Assembly: GCA_000648925.1 (NCBI GenBank)
Contig: JFHF01000002.1
Span: forward strand, 62,001-126,000
DNA length: 64,000 nucleotides
DNA from: Caballeronia jiangsuensis
GTDB lineage: Bacteria > Pseudomonadota > Gammaproteobacteria > Burkholderiales > Burkholderiaceae
Direction of reading: 5' to 3'
The notes under the pieces are model-generated. The model was not told the DNA's origin. It was given only the letters and a program-made list of their open reading frames with translations, and did not search any database. Position numbers and translations under genes: made by a program. Positions 36,047 through 45,196 of this stretch are shown here, piece by piece. How positions within the stretch are numbered: the first letter of the stretch is position 1; each line of letters opens with the position of its first letter.

Positions 36047-36972
36047 GAAGCCATGCGGCGCGCGTGCTGACCGATCACGTTGGTCAGCAGACGCACGATC
36101 GTCAGCGCGGTCATGTCCCGCACGTCGAGCGCGGGATGATGTTCGACGAAATCGATGCCCGCGAACTGCGCCTTCATGCAGAGATGCCTGAGAATGCCGC
36201 GCGCTTGATGAAAGCTCAGTCCACCAGGCAAGGGCGCGATCACGCCCGGCGCGATTGCCGGATCGAGGCCGTCGACATCGAAGGTCACGAACCACGGCGC
36301 ATCGTTCACCAGATGCTTCGTGACTGCGCCGATGCCCTCGTCGTGCACGACTTCCGCCGGGACCAGCACGTTGCCCGAGCGCAGCGCGTCTTCGACATCG
36401 CTTGTGCGTGCGCTGCCGCTGCCGCGCAAGCCGACCTGCACGATGCGCTTTACGAACGGCATTTCGCGGATGCGCCGGATCGGGCTCGAATAGCCGTGGC
36501 GCTCGCCGTTCACTTCATCGCGGAAATCGAGGTGCGCATCGAACTGAAGCACATTGAGCGGGCCGCGCGATTCATAGGCGCGCACGCAGAGCGGCGGGAT
36601 CGAATCGTCACCGCCGAGCACGATCGGAATCGCGCCGCGCGCGAGCAACACAGCGACCGCCGATGTGACCGCCGCCGCGTTGCGCGCGACGTCGAGCGTG
36701 CCGGGCACGTTGCCGCAGTCGACGCCCGTCGCGCCCGAGTCGCCGAACAGCGTGCCGTTCAGATCGAAATCGAAATGGCCGATTTGCCGTCCGTAACGAA
36801 AGCTGCGCTCGCGGATCTTGTCGGGCGCGTTCGAGACATCGCAATGAAGCAGCGCCGGGCCGTAGGGAATGCCGTAGGGCGCGCCGAGCACGGCGAAGGT
36901 CGCATCGACCTTGCTCAAATCCGGCTCGGCGGGAAAGGCGAGAAACGGCGTTTTCGGTGAATCGCAAAGCAT
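36043..36972 (-). CDS. Arginase/agmatinase-family ureohydrolase
   Basis: A 309-residue ureohydrolase that would split a guanidino compound into urea and an amine. Mn ligands are visible in QFDAHLDF (D145, H147, D149) and TFDVDGLDP (D232, D234). The usual GGDHS motif reads GGDDS here, with D123 in place of the Mn-binding His. Translationally coupled to hutD and followed upstream by an MFS gene. The substrate could be formimidoyl-, guanidino- or agmatine-like. Confidence 0.85.
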   Translation of the reverse strand: MLCDSPKTPFLAFPAEPDLSKVDATFAVLGAPYGIPYGPALLHCDVSNAPDKIRERSFRYGRQIGHFDFDLNGTLFGDSGATGVDCGNVPGTLDVARNAAAVTSAVAVLLARGAIPIVLGGDDSIPPLCVRAYESRGPLNVLQFDAHLDFRDEVNGERHGYSSPIRRIREMPFVKRIVQVGLRGSGSARTSDVEDALRSGNVLVPAEVVHDEGIGAVTKHLVNDAPWFVTFDVDGLDPAIAPGVIAPLPGGLSFHQARGILRHLCMKAQFAGIDFVEHHPALDVRDMTALTIVRLLTNVIGQHARRMAS

Positions 36973-37011
36973 GGAAACCTCGATGAGAAAGACGAATGCG
37001 CGAACCGTGCG

Positions 37012-38322
37012 TCAGTCGGCGATGACGTGGTCCAGCACGCCGGAGCGAATCGGCCCGAGCGCGAAGATATAGATGAGGCACCCGACGATCGCGACGATCG
37101 ATGCCGACACGAGACCCGGCGTGAACGACCCTGTCGCGTCCTTCAGGAAGCCGATGACGGCGGGACTCGCGATGCCGGCGAGATTCGCGACGCAGTTCTG
37201 GAAACCCGCGACCGTGCCGGCCACGGAGCGCTCGCCGCGGGTGGAGACGTCGGCGGGCAGCGCGAGAATGCTCGACGTGGCGACGGAGACGCCGAAGAAC
37301 GCGATCGACAGAAGCAGCAGCGCGAGCCAGGCCTGCGTGACGATGCCGGCGAGGCCGATCGTCGCGCTCAACGCCATGCCCACGACGATGCAGGCCTTGC
37401 GCGCGAAGTTCAGGCCGTAGTGGCTCGCCGCGATGCGGTCCGAGATCCAGCCGCCGAACCACGAGCCGACGAGTCCCGCGAGGCCCGGCAGGATGCCGTA
37501 GAAGCCGAGCTGGAGCAGGGTGAAGCCGCGCTCCTTGACGAGATAGGTGGGATACCAGGTGATGAAGAAGTAGATCACGTAGCCCTGGCAGGCGAAACCC
37601 AGCGACATTGCCCAGACGACGCGGGACGTGAAGAGTTGGCCCCACTTGATGCGCACGGCGGGCTTCTTCGTGGCGGGCGCGCCTTCTTCGATGTGCTTTG
37701 CTTCGGCTTCGTTGACGAAGCGGCTTTGCGAGGGAAATTCGCTGGCCACGAAGAGCCATACGACGACCCACACGAGTCCGACCGCGCCTGTGAAGATGAA
37801 CGACGCCTTCCAGCCGTAGGCCGTGATGATCGCGGTGCAGATGGGTAGCGCGATGAGCGTGCCGCCGCGTGCGCCGCAGTCGTAGATGCCGGAAGCAAGG
37901 CCGCGCTCGGTCGGCGGAAACCAGCGTTCGACGAACTTCGTGGCGGCCGGGAAGGCTCCGGCTTCGCCCACGCCGAGCAGGAACCGCAGGCCGAGCAGCG
38001 AGGCCGCGCCGCGCGCGAGACCCGTCGCCATCGTGAACACCGACCACCACACGACCGCTGCGGCGAACACGGCTTTTGCGCCCAACCGGTCGACGAGCAT
38101 GCCGGCCGGAATCTGAAACGCCGCGTAGGTCCAGAAGAACGCGCCGAGAATCAGCCCCGATTCCCCCGACGACAGATGCAGTTCCGTGTTCATGTACGGC
38201 AGGGCGACTGCAAGATTCGCGCGATCCATGTAATTGGTGACGATCGCGAGAAACGCGAGAAACACCATGAACCATCTGAATTTCGTGGGCTTTTCGGCCC
38301 GTGCGATCGCTGTCGTTTGCAT
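37012..38322 (-). CDS. MFS transporter, anion:cation symporter (phthalate permease) family
   Basis: A 436-residue, 12-helix permease. TM1 NYMDRANLAVALPYM and GEAGAFPAATKFVERWFPPTERGLASGIYDCGARGG are hallmarks of the ACS branch that imports organic anions. First gene of the leftward MFS-ureohydrolase-hutD operon, 39 bases before the ureohydrolase. Divergent from a LysR gene. Confidence 0.9.
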   Translation of the reverse strand: MQTTAIARAEKPTKFRWFMVFLAFLAIVTNYMDRANLAVALPYMNTELHLSSGESGLILGAFFWTYAAFQIPAGMLVDRLGAKAVFAAAVVWWSVFTMATGLARGAASLLGLRFLLGVGEAGAFPAATKFVERWFPPTERGLASGIYDCGARGGTLIALPICTAIITAYGWKASFIFTGAVGLVWVVVWLFVASEFPSQSRFVNEAEAKHIEEGAPATKKPAVRIKWGQLFTSRVVWAMSLGFACQGYVIYFFITWYPTYLVKERGFTLLQLGFYGILPGLAGLVGSWFGGWISDRIAASHYGLNFARKACIVVGMALSATIGLAGIVTQAWLALLLLSIAFFGVSVATSSILALPADVSTRGERSVAGTVAGFQNCVANLAGIASPAVIGFLKDATGSFTPGLVSASIVAIVGCLIYIFALGPIRSGVLDHVIAD

Positions 38323-38468
38323 TTTCGTCTCCGCGGCTCTGGCGAGCCCGTGTCATCCGTGTGTGCTTACAATTTCAGCGAAAAATCCGTTTGTGTGCCA
38401 ATACATCTTTGAACGCGAGTCCATAACCGTGGGTTATGCTTTTGGATCGCGCGCATTCCGGAGACGAC

Positions 38469-39434
38469 ATGGCGAGGCAGACGCTCAACTACCATCAGGT
38501 CCAGTTGCTCTATGAGGTGGTCCGATGCAGGACGCTCACCGCGGCCGCGCATAACATGCACATCTCGCAGCCCGCCGTGACCAAGCAACTCAAGGCGCTG
38601 GAAGAAAGCCTCGGCGTGAGGCTCTTCAAGCGCGAGAAGGGGCGGCTGCTGCCCACGGCCGAGGCGATCCTGCTGTTCGAGCAAACCGAGCGCACCAACG
38701 CCAGCTTGCGCGCCCTGAACGAGCTTGCCGACGGATTGCGCACGGGCACGCTGGGGCGCCTGAGCATCTGTGCCTATCCGGCGATCACGGAACGATTGCT
38801 GCCCGAAGCCATCGCGGCATTTCAGGCGCGCTTTCCCAAGGTATTTGTGGAGGTCGCCATCGAGAACGCGGAGAAGATGCTCGATCTGGTCGAGAGCCAG
38901 CAGGTCGATCTCGGCATCTGCACGCCGTTCCGGGAGATGAGAAATGTCATCGAGCAACACTTGCTCGATTCCACAATCGTCTGCGCAATGCCTTCCGATG
39001 ATCCGCTCGCGAATCGGCGGATGCTGCGAATGGATGATCTTCACGATGTCGCCCTGACCACCGTGGGGGCGCTCGAAAGTATTCCTGAATTGCAGGCACT
39101 GCTCTCATCGGCCGAGACCGGTGCGATGATTCATGCGCGCGTGTCCAGTTCGGCGCTGGCGTGCCGCATGGTGCAGTTGACTGGAGGCCGCGCGATCGTC
39201 GAGAGTCTGACGGTGGCGTCGATCGATGTGAGCGGACTCGCATTCGTACCGCTCGAACTGATTCCGCCGCGCACGATTGCAATGCTAAGGCCGTCGTTGC
39301 GACCGGGCAGTTCTTTCACCGACGCTTTTTGCGCGATCATCGCGGAGCAGGCGCGAAGCCTTGGCGCCGTTATGGCGCAACAAGGCGGGTTTCATGGCAG
39401 ACGCGCGAGCGTTAAACGGTCGAAGGTAGTTTGA
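38469..39434 (+). CDS. LysR-family regulator, CysB-like
   Basis: A 321-residue LysR protein. The HTH is RTLTAAAHNMHISQPAVTKQLKALEESLGVRLFKR and the effector domain is of the LysR_substrate type. ATG 38469 has CGGAGACGAC upstream. Divergent from the MFS-ureohydrolase-hutD operon by 146 bases and probably its regulator. Confidence 0.9.
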   Translation: MARQTLNYHQVQLLYEVVRCRTLTAAAHNMHISQPAVTKQLKALEESLGVRLFKREKGRLLPTAEAILLFEQTERTNASLRALNELADGLRTGTLGRLSICAYPAITERLLPEAIAAFQARFPKVFVEVAIENAEKMLDLVESQQVDLGICTPFREMRNVIEQHLLDSTIVCAMPSDDPLANRRMLRMDDLHDVALTTVGALESIPELQALLSSAETGAMIHARVSSSALACRMVQLTGGRAIVESLTVASIDVSGLAFVPLELIPPRTIAMLRPSLRPGSSFTDAFCAIIAEQARSLGAVMAQQGGFHGRRASVKRSKVV

Positions 39435-39485
39435 TGGACGGTCGGTGCACATGAGTTGATGCCGGAGCGTTCGCGATAGTCCACA

Positions 39486-40217
39486 TCACGCACTCCTGGC
39501 GAACACGCTCCCCCATTCCGCCAACGGCGACGTATCGACATCGAGCATCCGCAGCGCTTTCCACACGACCGTCGCCACCGTATCGTAAGCAGCAATGCCC
39601 GTCTCGCGCTCGAACGGCCGCGCCAGATGCGCCGCGTGCAGATTCGTGCAGAACGTCGTCACCGCATCGGGCCGGGCGAAGGCCGCTTCGCGCATCATGT
39701 CGGCGAGAAGCGTGTCGGGCACCTCGGCGAAGCTGAAGTTCTCGCTCAGTCCCAGATGCCGTTCCGCCACGCACTCGACGCCGATGTTCTCGTAGTTGCG
39801 GATGATGCGCTCCTGCACATCGTCGGTATAGGGCGAAACGAGAGCGAGCCGGCGCACGCCCGTCGTCGCGAGAATCTCGTTCAGCGCCAGCACCGATGTC
39901 GTCGCGGGAATGCCGGTCGCTTCCGTCAACTGACGGCATAGCGCCTCGTCGCGCTCGAAGCCGAGCCAGCCCGCCGACGTGCCGCTCCAGCCGATCACGT
40001 CGACGCGCGCATCGGCGAGTTGCTTCGCCGCATCGAGAATGCGGCTCACGTCGAACTGGCCGAGCGCCTGATTCGTCAGGCTGATTTCCGTCACGGTGAA
40101 GCGCGCGAAGTGCGCGCTTAACTGCGGCAGCGCGCTCAGCATCGCGCAGGTGATCGGTTCGAGCGCCGTGTTGGACGAAGGCGTCAGAATGCCGATCCTC
40201 AATCGTTTCGTTTGCAT
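39486..40217 (-). CDS. Asp/Glu-racemase superfamily protein (AMDase/maleate-isomerase-like)
   Basis: A 243-residue protein starting RLRIGILTPSSNTALEP, the maleate isomerase/arylmalonate decarboxylase pattern. Two-cysteine members have a first Cys near position 75; here that loop reads GWSGTSAGW (G79-T80-S81), which resembles the GTS loop of arylmalonate decarboxylase. The second Cys is C190 (TTFCTNLHA). Single-Cys chemistry (decarboxylation) is thus as likely as cis-trans isomerisation. It ends the amidohydrolase-permease operon. Confidence 0.82.
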   Translation of the reverse strand: MQTKRLRIGILTPSSNTALEPITCAMLSALPQLSAHFARFTVTEISLTNQALGQFDVSRILDAAKQLADARVDVIGWSGTSAGWLGFERDEALCRQLTEATGIPATTSVLALNEILATTGVRRLALVSPYTDDVQERIIRNYENIGVECVAERHLGLSENFSFAEVPDTLLADMMREAAFARPDAVTTFCTNLHAAHLARPFERETGIAAYDTVATVVWKALRMLDVDTSPLAEWGSVFARSA

Positions 40218-40229
40218 GTCGAGCCCTCG

Positions 40230-41615
40230 CTAGTCGGCCAGCAAAACTTTCACGCCCTCAGCGGCCTCGCGGCGCAAGGCATCGATATCGAGACCGGGAA
40301 TCACGCCGTCATCGACGACCACGCGCCCATTCACGATGTTGTAGCGCACGCGCGCGGGTTCGCCCGCCGTCACCGGCGCAACGGCGAGATCGTGGAAGCC
40401 GTAAAAGCGCGGATCGTCGATGTCGTACAGCACGAGGTCCGCAGCCTTGCCCACTTCGATCGAACCGACCGCATCGAGGCCGAGCACGCCCGCGCCGCCC
40501 GCGCTGCCCCAGTGAATGGTCTCCTCCACCGTCGTCGCCGACGCGCCTTGCGCCGCGCGATGCACGAGCCACGCGAAGTGCGCCTCGTTGATCATGCTGC
40601 CCGACTCGTTCGACGCGACGCCATCCACCGCGAGCGACATCGGCACGCCCGCCGCGGCCATCGCCGGCGCGGGCGCGATGCCGCTGCCGAGCCGCGCGTT
40701 GCTGACAGGGCAGTGCGAGCAGCCGCTGCCCGTTTCGGCGAGCATCGCGATCTCGCTCGCTTCGAGATGCACGAGATGCGCGAACCATACATCGGGGCCG
40801 AGCCATTCGTGTTCGGCGACGAACTCGACCGGCAGCATGTCGAACCGCTCGCGGCAGAATTCGACATAGCGCCGCGTCTCCGACAGATGCGTGTGCATGC
40901 GCAGACCCATGCCGCGCGCCGCGCGCGCGATTTCGGGCAGAAGCGCGGGGGGCAGCGAGAAGGTCGGTGTCGTCGGCGCGACGACCACGCGGCGCATCGA
41001 TGCCGCGCGTGGATCGTGATAGCGCGCCTTCAGTCGTTCGATATCGGCAAGCATCTGATCGAGCGTTTCAGGCTTGAGCGCGACCTTCGAGAAGCCCGGG
41101 TGATCGCCCGCCGCCTGCAACGCGCCGCCGCGACACAGCACGAAGCGCAAGCCGAAAGACGCCGCTTCGTCGAAGAGCAGATCGCCGGTTTCCGTCGTGC
41201 CGTCCGCGTGATAGAGATAGTGATGGTCCGCGCACGTCGTCACGCCCGACAAAAGCAGTTCGACCATGCCGAGGCGTGCGGCGACGCGCGCGAGCTCCGG
41301 CGTGAAGCGCGCAAGGCGCGGATAGGGCACGGCTGCGAGCCATTCCTGCAGATCCGCATCGATGCCCGAAGGCACCGCCTTGAGCAGATTCTGGAACAGA
41401 TGATGATGCGTGTTCACCCAGCCGGGATAGACGACGCACGCGCTCGCATCGATGACGCGCTCGCCGTCGCGTGCTTGAAGATCGGGCGCGATGGCCTCGA
41501 TGATGCCGTTGCGGATGCGAATATCGACCTGTCCGAGACGCGCGTCGTCGCCGCGCAGGCCGCTCATCACCGCGACGGGATTTCTGATCAGCAGCGCTTC
41601 GTTTTTCATGTTCAT
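40230..41615 (-). CDS. Amidohydrolase, 8-oxoguanine deaminase/hydroxyatrazine-hydrolase type
   Basis: About 461 residues of the ATZ/TRZ/8-oxoguanine deaminase group. Metal and catalytic motifs are WVNTHHHLFQNLLKAVP (HxH), MHTHLSET, FAHLVHLE, SHCPVSNARLGSGIAP and SLAVDGVASNE (Asp). I chose ATG 41615 because ACAGGA lies upstream; ATG 41633 is in frame but has no ribosome-binding site. It deaminates or dehydroxylates a nucleobase-like heterocycle and follows an NCS2 permease by 24 bases. Confidence 0.87.
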   Translation of the reverse strand: MNMKNEALLIRNPVAVMSGLRGDDARLGQVDIRIRNGIIEAIAPDLQARDGERVIDASACVVYPGWVNTHHHLFQNLLKAVPSGIDADLQEWLAAVPYPRLARFTPELARVAARLGMVELLLSGVTTCADHHYLYHADGTTETGDLLFDEAASFGLRFVLCRGGALQAAGDHPGFSKVALKPETLDQMLADIERLKARYHDPRAASMRRVVVAPTTPTFSLPPALLPEIARAARGMGLRMHTHLSETRRYVEFCRERFDMLPVEFVAEHEWLGPDVWFAHLVHLEASEIAMLAETGSGCSHCPVSNARLGSGIAPAPAMAAAGVPMSLAVDGVASNESGSMINEAHFAWLVHRAAQGASATTVEETIHWGSAGGAGVLGLDAVGSIEVGKAADLVLYDIDDPRFYGFHDLAVAPVTAGEPARVRYNIVNGRVVVDDGVIPGLDIDALRREAAEGVKVLLAD

Positions 41616-41639
41616 GAAGGGTAGTCCTGTCATTACGTT

Positions 41640-42980
41640 TTACTCGCGCACCATGCTGTGCGCAGGCACGTCTTCTTCTTCGTGGGCACCGTTGAGCACC
41701 GCGTTCAGCACGACCGATACGAGGCACGCGAGCACGACGCCGCTGTGCACGAAGGGCTGCGTCCACTCCGGCATCTGCTTGAAGACTTGCGGGGCCATCA
41801 CGGGAATGAGCGCGGTCGCGATCGTGAAGCCGACGATCAGCACGTTGTAGCGATTGCGCTCGAAGTCCACTTTCGAGAGCGTCTGCACGCCCGCCGCGAC
41901 CACGACACCGAACATTGCGACCCCAGCGCCGCCCAACGCGGCCGCGGGCGTCGCGGCCACGACCGCGCCGATCTTCGGCACCAGCGCGACGACGCACATG
42001 AGCACGCCGCTCACCGCCACGACCCATCGGCTGCGCACGCCGGTCAGAATCACGAGGCCCACGTTTTCCATGAACGCGATGAACGGAAACGCGGCGAACA
42101 TGCCGGCGATCGCGCTCGCGAGACCGTTCGCGCGCATGCCGCGCACGGCGTCTTCCTCGCTGATGTTCTTGTCGACGATATCGCCGATCGCGACGAAGAG
42201 GCCCATCGATTCGACCATCTGCACGACCATGACGACGATCATCGTCAGCACGGGCACCACGGAGAACACGGGCATGCCGAAGTGAAACGGCAGCGGCATC
42301 GTGAACCACGGCGCGTCGGCGACACTGCCGAAGTCGCCCATGCCGAGCGCGCAGGCCAGCACGCTGCCTGCGACGAGGCCGATCAGCACCGACAGATTGC
42401 GCAGGAACGCATTGGCGAAGCGGTTGACGGCGAGGATCACCAGCGCGACGAAGAGCGCGACGCACAGAAAGGGCAGCGCGCCGAAGTGCTGCCGCGCGTT
42501 CTCGCCGCCGCCCGCCCATTGATACGCGACAGGAAAAAGCTGCAGCCCGATCACCGTGACGATGCAGCCGGTCACGACAGGCGGAAAGAAGCGCCGCAGA
42601 CGTCCGACGAGCGGCGCGGCGAACATCGTGAACACGCCCGCGCCGATCACCGCGCCGCACACGCCCGCGAAGCCGACGCCCGGACTCATGCCGATCGCGA
42701 TGACCGGACCCACGCTGCTGAACGCAACGCCTTGCAGGATCGGCAGGCGCACGCCGAACTTCCAGATGCCGACGGTTTGCAGCACCGTCGAGATGCCCGA
42801 GCAGAAGAGCGCCGTGCTGATGAGCACGGTGGTGTCGGCGGGCGACATCTTCAATGCGGATGCGACGATCAACGGCACGGCAATCGCGCCGATATAAGCG
42901 ACGAGCATGTGTTGCAGGCCGAGCGTGATCATCTGCCGCTTGGGCAGGACTCGATCGACGGGGTGTTGTTCGGGGTTCAT
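41640..42980 (-). CDS. NCS2-family nucleobase (uracil/xanthine type) permease
   Basis: A 446-residue 14-helix transporter. NCS2 signatures are GLQHMLVAYIGAIAVPL in TM1, VGIWKFGVRLPILQGVAFSSVGPV and MVVQMVESMGLFVAIGDIV (TM8 glutamate). AGGAG lies seven bases before ATG 42980; a GTG directly ahead could also initiate. It imports the substrate of the amidohydrolase. Divergent from a LysR gene. Confidence 0.9.
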   Translation of the reverse strand: MNPEQHPVDRVLPKRQMITLGLQHMLVAYIGAIAVPLIVASALKMSPADTTVLISTALFCSGISTVLQTVGIWKFGVRLPILQGVAFSSVGPVIAIGMSPGVGFAGVCGAVIGAGVFTMFAAPLVGRLRRFFPPVVTGCIVTVIGLQLFPVAYQWAGGGENARQHFGALPFLCVALFVALVILAVNRFANAFLRNLSVLIGLVAGSVLACALGMGDFGSVADAPWFTMPLPFHFGMPVFSVVPVLTMIVVMVVQMVESMGLFVAIGDIVDKNISEEDAVRGMRANGLASAIAGMFAAFPFIAFMENVGLVILTGVRSRWVVAVSGVLMCVVALVPKIGAVVAATPAAALGGAGVAMFGVVVAAGVQTLSKVDFERNRYNVLIVGFTIATALIPVMAPQVFKQMPEWTQPFVHSGVVLACLVSVVLNAVLNGAHEEEDVPAHSMVRE

Positions 42981-43314
42981 CACGTGTCTCCTGATTATCG
43001 TTGTCGGCGGGGGTTGTTCAGGTCTGCGCGACCGGATACGGAGCCGCGAGCCCGCTCGTGTCGATGATCATGGTCTCGATCTCCTTGAGGGGAACTGGCT
43101 GATCCAGTCGCCGGATCGCGGGCAGGCGCGTCGATGGAACGAAAGCTCTCGCGAGCTTGCCCATGCGGCCTTTTGCAAGACGCGTCGTGACTGCGTCTTC
43201 CCCTCGCCGGCATCGAGTGTCACACTGACGTGCACTGCTGCTTGCGATGCAGTCTCACAAGTTACGCACGCTCTGTACAATATTTTTTGACCACGACTTT
43301 GATACGTTGGCGAT
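42981..43314. promoter_or_regulatory. Divergent intergenic region, permease operon / LysR
   Basis: This 334-base gap separates the leftward NCS2 operon from the rightward LysR gene. It contains the 17-codon leftward reading frame described separately. An A/T-rich stretch (ACAATATTTTTTGA near 43275-43288) about 30 bases before the LysR start is the likeliest promoter area. No operator repeat was clear. Confidence 0.4.
43018..43071 (-). CDS. Possible 17-codon leader peptide upstream of the permease
   Basis: On the minus strand AAGGAG, nine bases before ATG 43071, opens MIIDTSGLAAPYPVAQT, ending 37 bases before the permease start. The spacing and ribosome-binding site are good for so short a frame. 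The first five residues match the start of the paired amidohydrolases at 53491 and 54438 (MIIDT). It may be a leader or a remnant of a deleted amidohydrolase gene. Confidence 0.35.
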   Translation of the reverse strand: MIIDTSGLAAPYPVAQT

Positions 43315-44208
43315 ATGGATATGCGGCTTTTGCGGTACTTCGCGGTGCTCGCCGATGAACTGCATTTCGGCCGCGCGGCCGCGCGGCTGCACATTTCGCA
43401 GCCGCCGCTGAGTCAGCAGATCCGCATACTCGAAGAGGAGATGGGCACCGCGCTTTTCCTGCGCTCGCAACATCGCGTCGAGCTCACCGAGGCAGGGAAA
43501 ACACTGAAGGAACAGGCGCCGCTGATCTTCGCGCAGTTCGAGCGCGCGATCGATCTCACGCGTTGCGCGGGACGCGGCGAAGTGGGCAGCCTGGAGATCG
43601 GCGTCATCAGCTCGGCGATGGTCGAGCCCATTCCACGCGCGCTCGGCGTATTCGCGCGCAAGCATCCGCAAGTGAGGTGGACGCTGCACGAGATGACGCC
43701 CGCCGCGCAGATTCAGGCGTTGAAGGAGCGCCGGCTCGATGTGTGCTTCTTTCGCGTGGCGCGCGAAGATCCGGAGATCGTCAGCGAAGTGGTGTTGCGC
43801 GAACCCGCCGTGGTCGCGCTGTCGCTGACGCATCCGTTCGCGTCGCGCGGTGAGATCGCGTTGCGCGAACTCGAAGCCGAGCGCTTCCTGTCGTTCGGTT
43901 TGCTGCAGTCGCAACTCGCGCGGTTCTTGCGCGACTGTTGCGTCGAGGCGGGCTTCACGCCGCGCATCGAGCAGGAAGTCGTGGAGCTGCACACGCTTCT
44001 ATGTCTCGTGCGCGAAGGGCTCGGCGTTGCGCTGCTGCCTGCGTCGGCGGAGCAGTTGTCGGGCGGCGGCGTCGCCTTCGTGCCGCTCGCGGGGCCACGC
44101 CCCGAAGTTTCGCTGCATGCGCGTTATCGCGCGGAAACGTCGTCGCCGGTGCTGGCGCGGTTTCTCGAAACGGTGCGCGAGGTCGTCAGCGCGGAACGCG
44201 CGCATTGA
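43315..44208 (+). CDS. LysR-family regulator, CatR/BenM-like
   Basis: A 297-residue LysR protein: [44 protein letters not shown] is the CatM/BenM-type HTH. Divergent from the NCS2-amidohydrolase-racemase operon and its probable activator. The 3' end overlaps the convergent GcvA-type LysR gene by 23 bases. Confidence 0.92.
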   Translation: MDMRLLRYFAVLADELHFGRAAARLHISQPPLSQQIRILEEEMGTALFLRSQHRVELTEAGKTLKEQAPLIFAQFERAIDLTRCAGRGEVGSLEIGVISSAMVEPIPRALGVFARKHPQVRWTLHEMTPAAQIQALKERRLDVCFFRVAREDPEIVSEVVLREPAVVALSLTHPFASRGEIALRELEAERFLSFGLLQSQLARFLRDCCVEAGFTPRIEQEVVELHTLLCLVREGLGVALLPASAEQLSGGGVAFVPLAGPRPEVSLHARYRAETSSPVLARFLETVREVVSAERAH

Positions 44209-45091
44209 GCGTTTGCGCGACGAGCGCGCGAATCGCATCGACGAGCGGGGCCACGCGCGCCGACTTTTCGCGCGGCCATACGGCATAGAGGTTGTAGTGC
44301 GTCGGGATCTCGACTTGCGTGAGTTCGATCAGCCTGCCGTCGCGTTGCGCATCGGCGGCGAGCAGGCCACGCGCGAGCCCGACGCCCACGCCCGCGCTCG
44401 CGGCCGCGATCAGTCCCGCCGCGTTGTCGAAGACGGCAACCGCATGCGGTTCAACTTCCGGCAGACCGGCCGCGGCGAGCCACGGTATCCATGAGCGCTT
44501 CGTGTAGCCGAGCAAGGGCAGCGCGAGCACGTGTTCCGGCGCGAGCGGCGCGGTGAGTCCGCGCGCGTTGAGCAGCGCGGGCGCGCCCATGACCGTCAGG
44601 CGATCGCCGCAGATCAGCGCGTTCTCGAAGCCATCCCATTCGCCATAGCCGTAACGCAGCGCGAGATCCACGCGCTCGAATGCGCTGCGATCGTGCCGCG
44701 GCGCGGACAACACGGTCAGCGTCACGCCTGTCAGCGCGCCGAGCAGCGCGGGCAGGCGCGCGACGAGCCAGCTTTGCGCGAGTTCGGGATCGACGTCGAG
44801 CGTGATCGACTGCTTGACCTCGCGTTCCTTCACCGACGACAGCGCACGATCGATCTGCTCGAAGCCATCGCCTAGTTGATTCGCGAAGAGCGCGCCCGCA
44901 TCGGTCAGCACGACGCGCGCGCCTTCGCGCACGAAGAGCGGCTGGCCGACAAACTCCTCGAGCGTGCGGATCTGCTGGCTGATCGCGCTATGCGTGAGCG
45001 ACAACTGACGCGCTGCGCTCGAAAAGCTGCCGGCGCGCGCGGCCTGGAGAAAGGCCTGCATCGACTGGATGGAAGGGTAGCGCTTCAACAT
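44186..45091 (-). CDS. LysR-family regulator, GcvA type
   Basis: A 301-residue LysR protein. The HTH is SMQAFLQAARAGSFSSAARQLSLTHSAISQQIRTLEE, and the effector domain has the RYGYGEWDGFENALICGDRL region of the GcvA branch. Divergent by 105 bases from the 2Fe-2S subunit gene at 45197, its probable target. Confidence 0.92.
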   Translation of the reverse strand: MLKRYPSIQSMQAFLQAARAGSFSSAARQLSLTHSAISQQIRTLEEFVGQPLFVREGARVVLTDAGALFANQLGDGFEQIDRALSSVKEREVKQSITLDVDPELAQSWLVARLPALLGALTGVTLTVLSAPRHDRSAFERVDLALRYGYGEWDGFENALICGDRLTVMGAPALLNARGLTAPLAPEHVLALPLLGYTKRSWIPWLAAAGLPEVEPHAVAVFDNAAGLIAAASAGVGVGLARGLLAADAQRDGRLIELTQVEIPTHYNLYAVWPREKSARVAPLVDAIRALVAQTLNARVPR

Positions 45092-45196
45092 GGGTGTTAG
45101 CCGGGCTTACGGATGATCAAAGAAATCGTCGCTGGCGTTTCGCCGCGGCGGCTTCCCATAATGCCGCGAACACGAACGAAATTCAGGAGACAGCGC

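Noticed and set aside
43068-43394. A 108-codon minus-strand frame crossing the LysR promoter region
   Set aside because: It runs antisense into the LysR start, has no ribosome-binding site and no family likeness.
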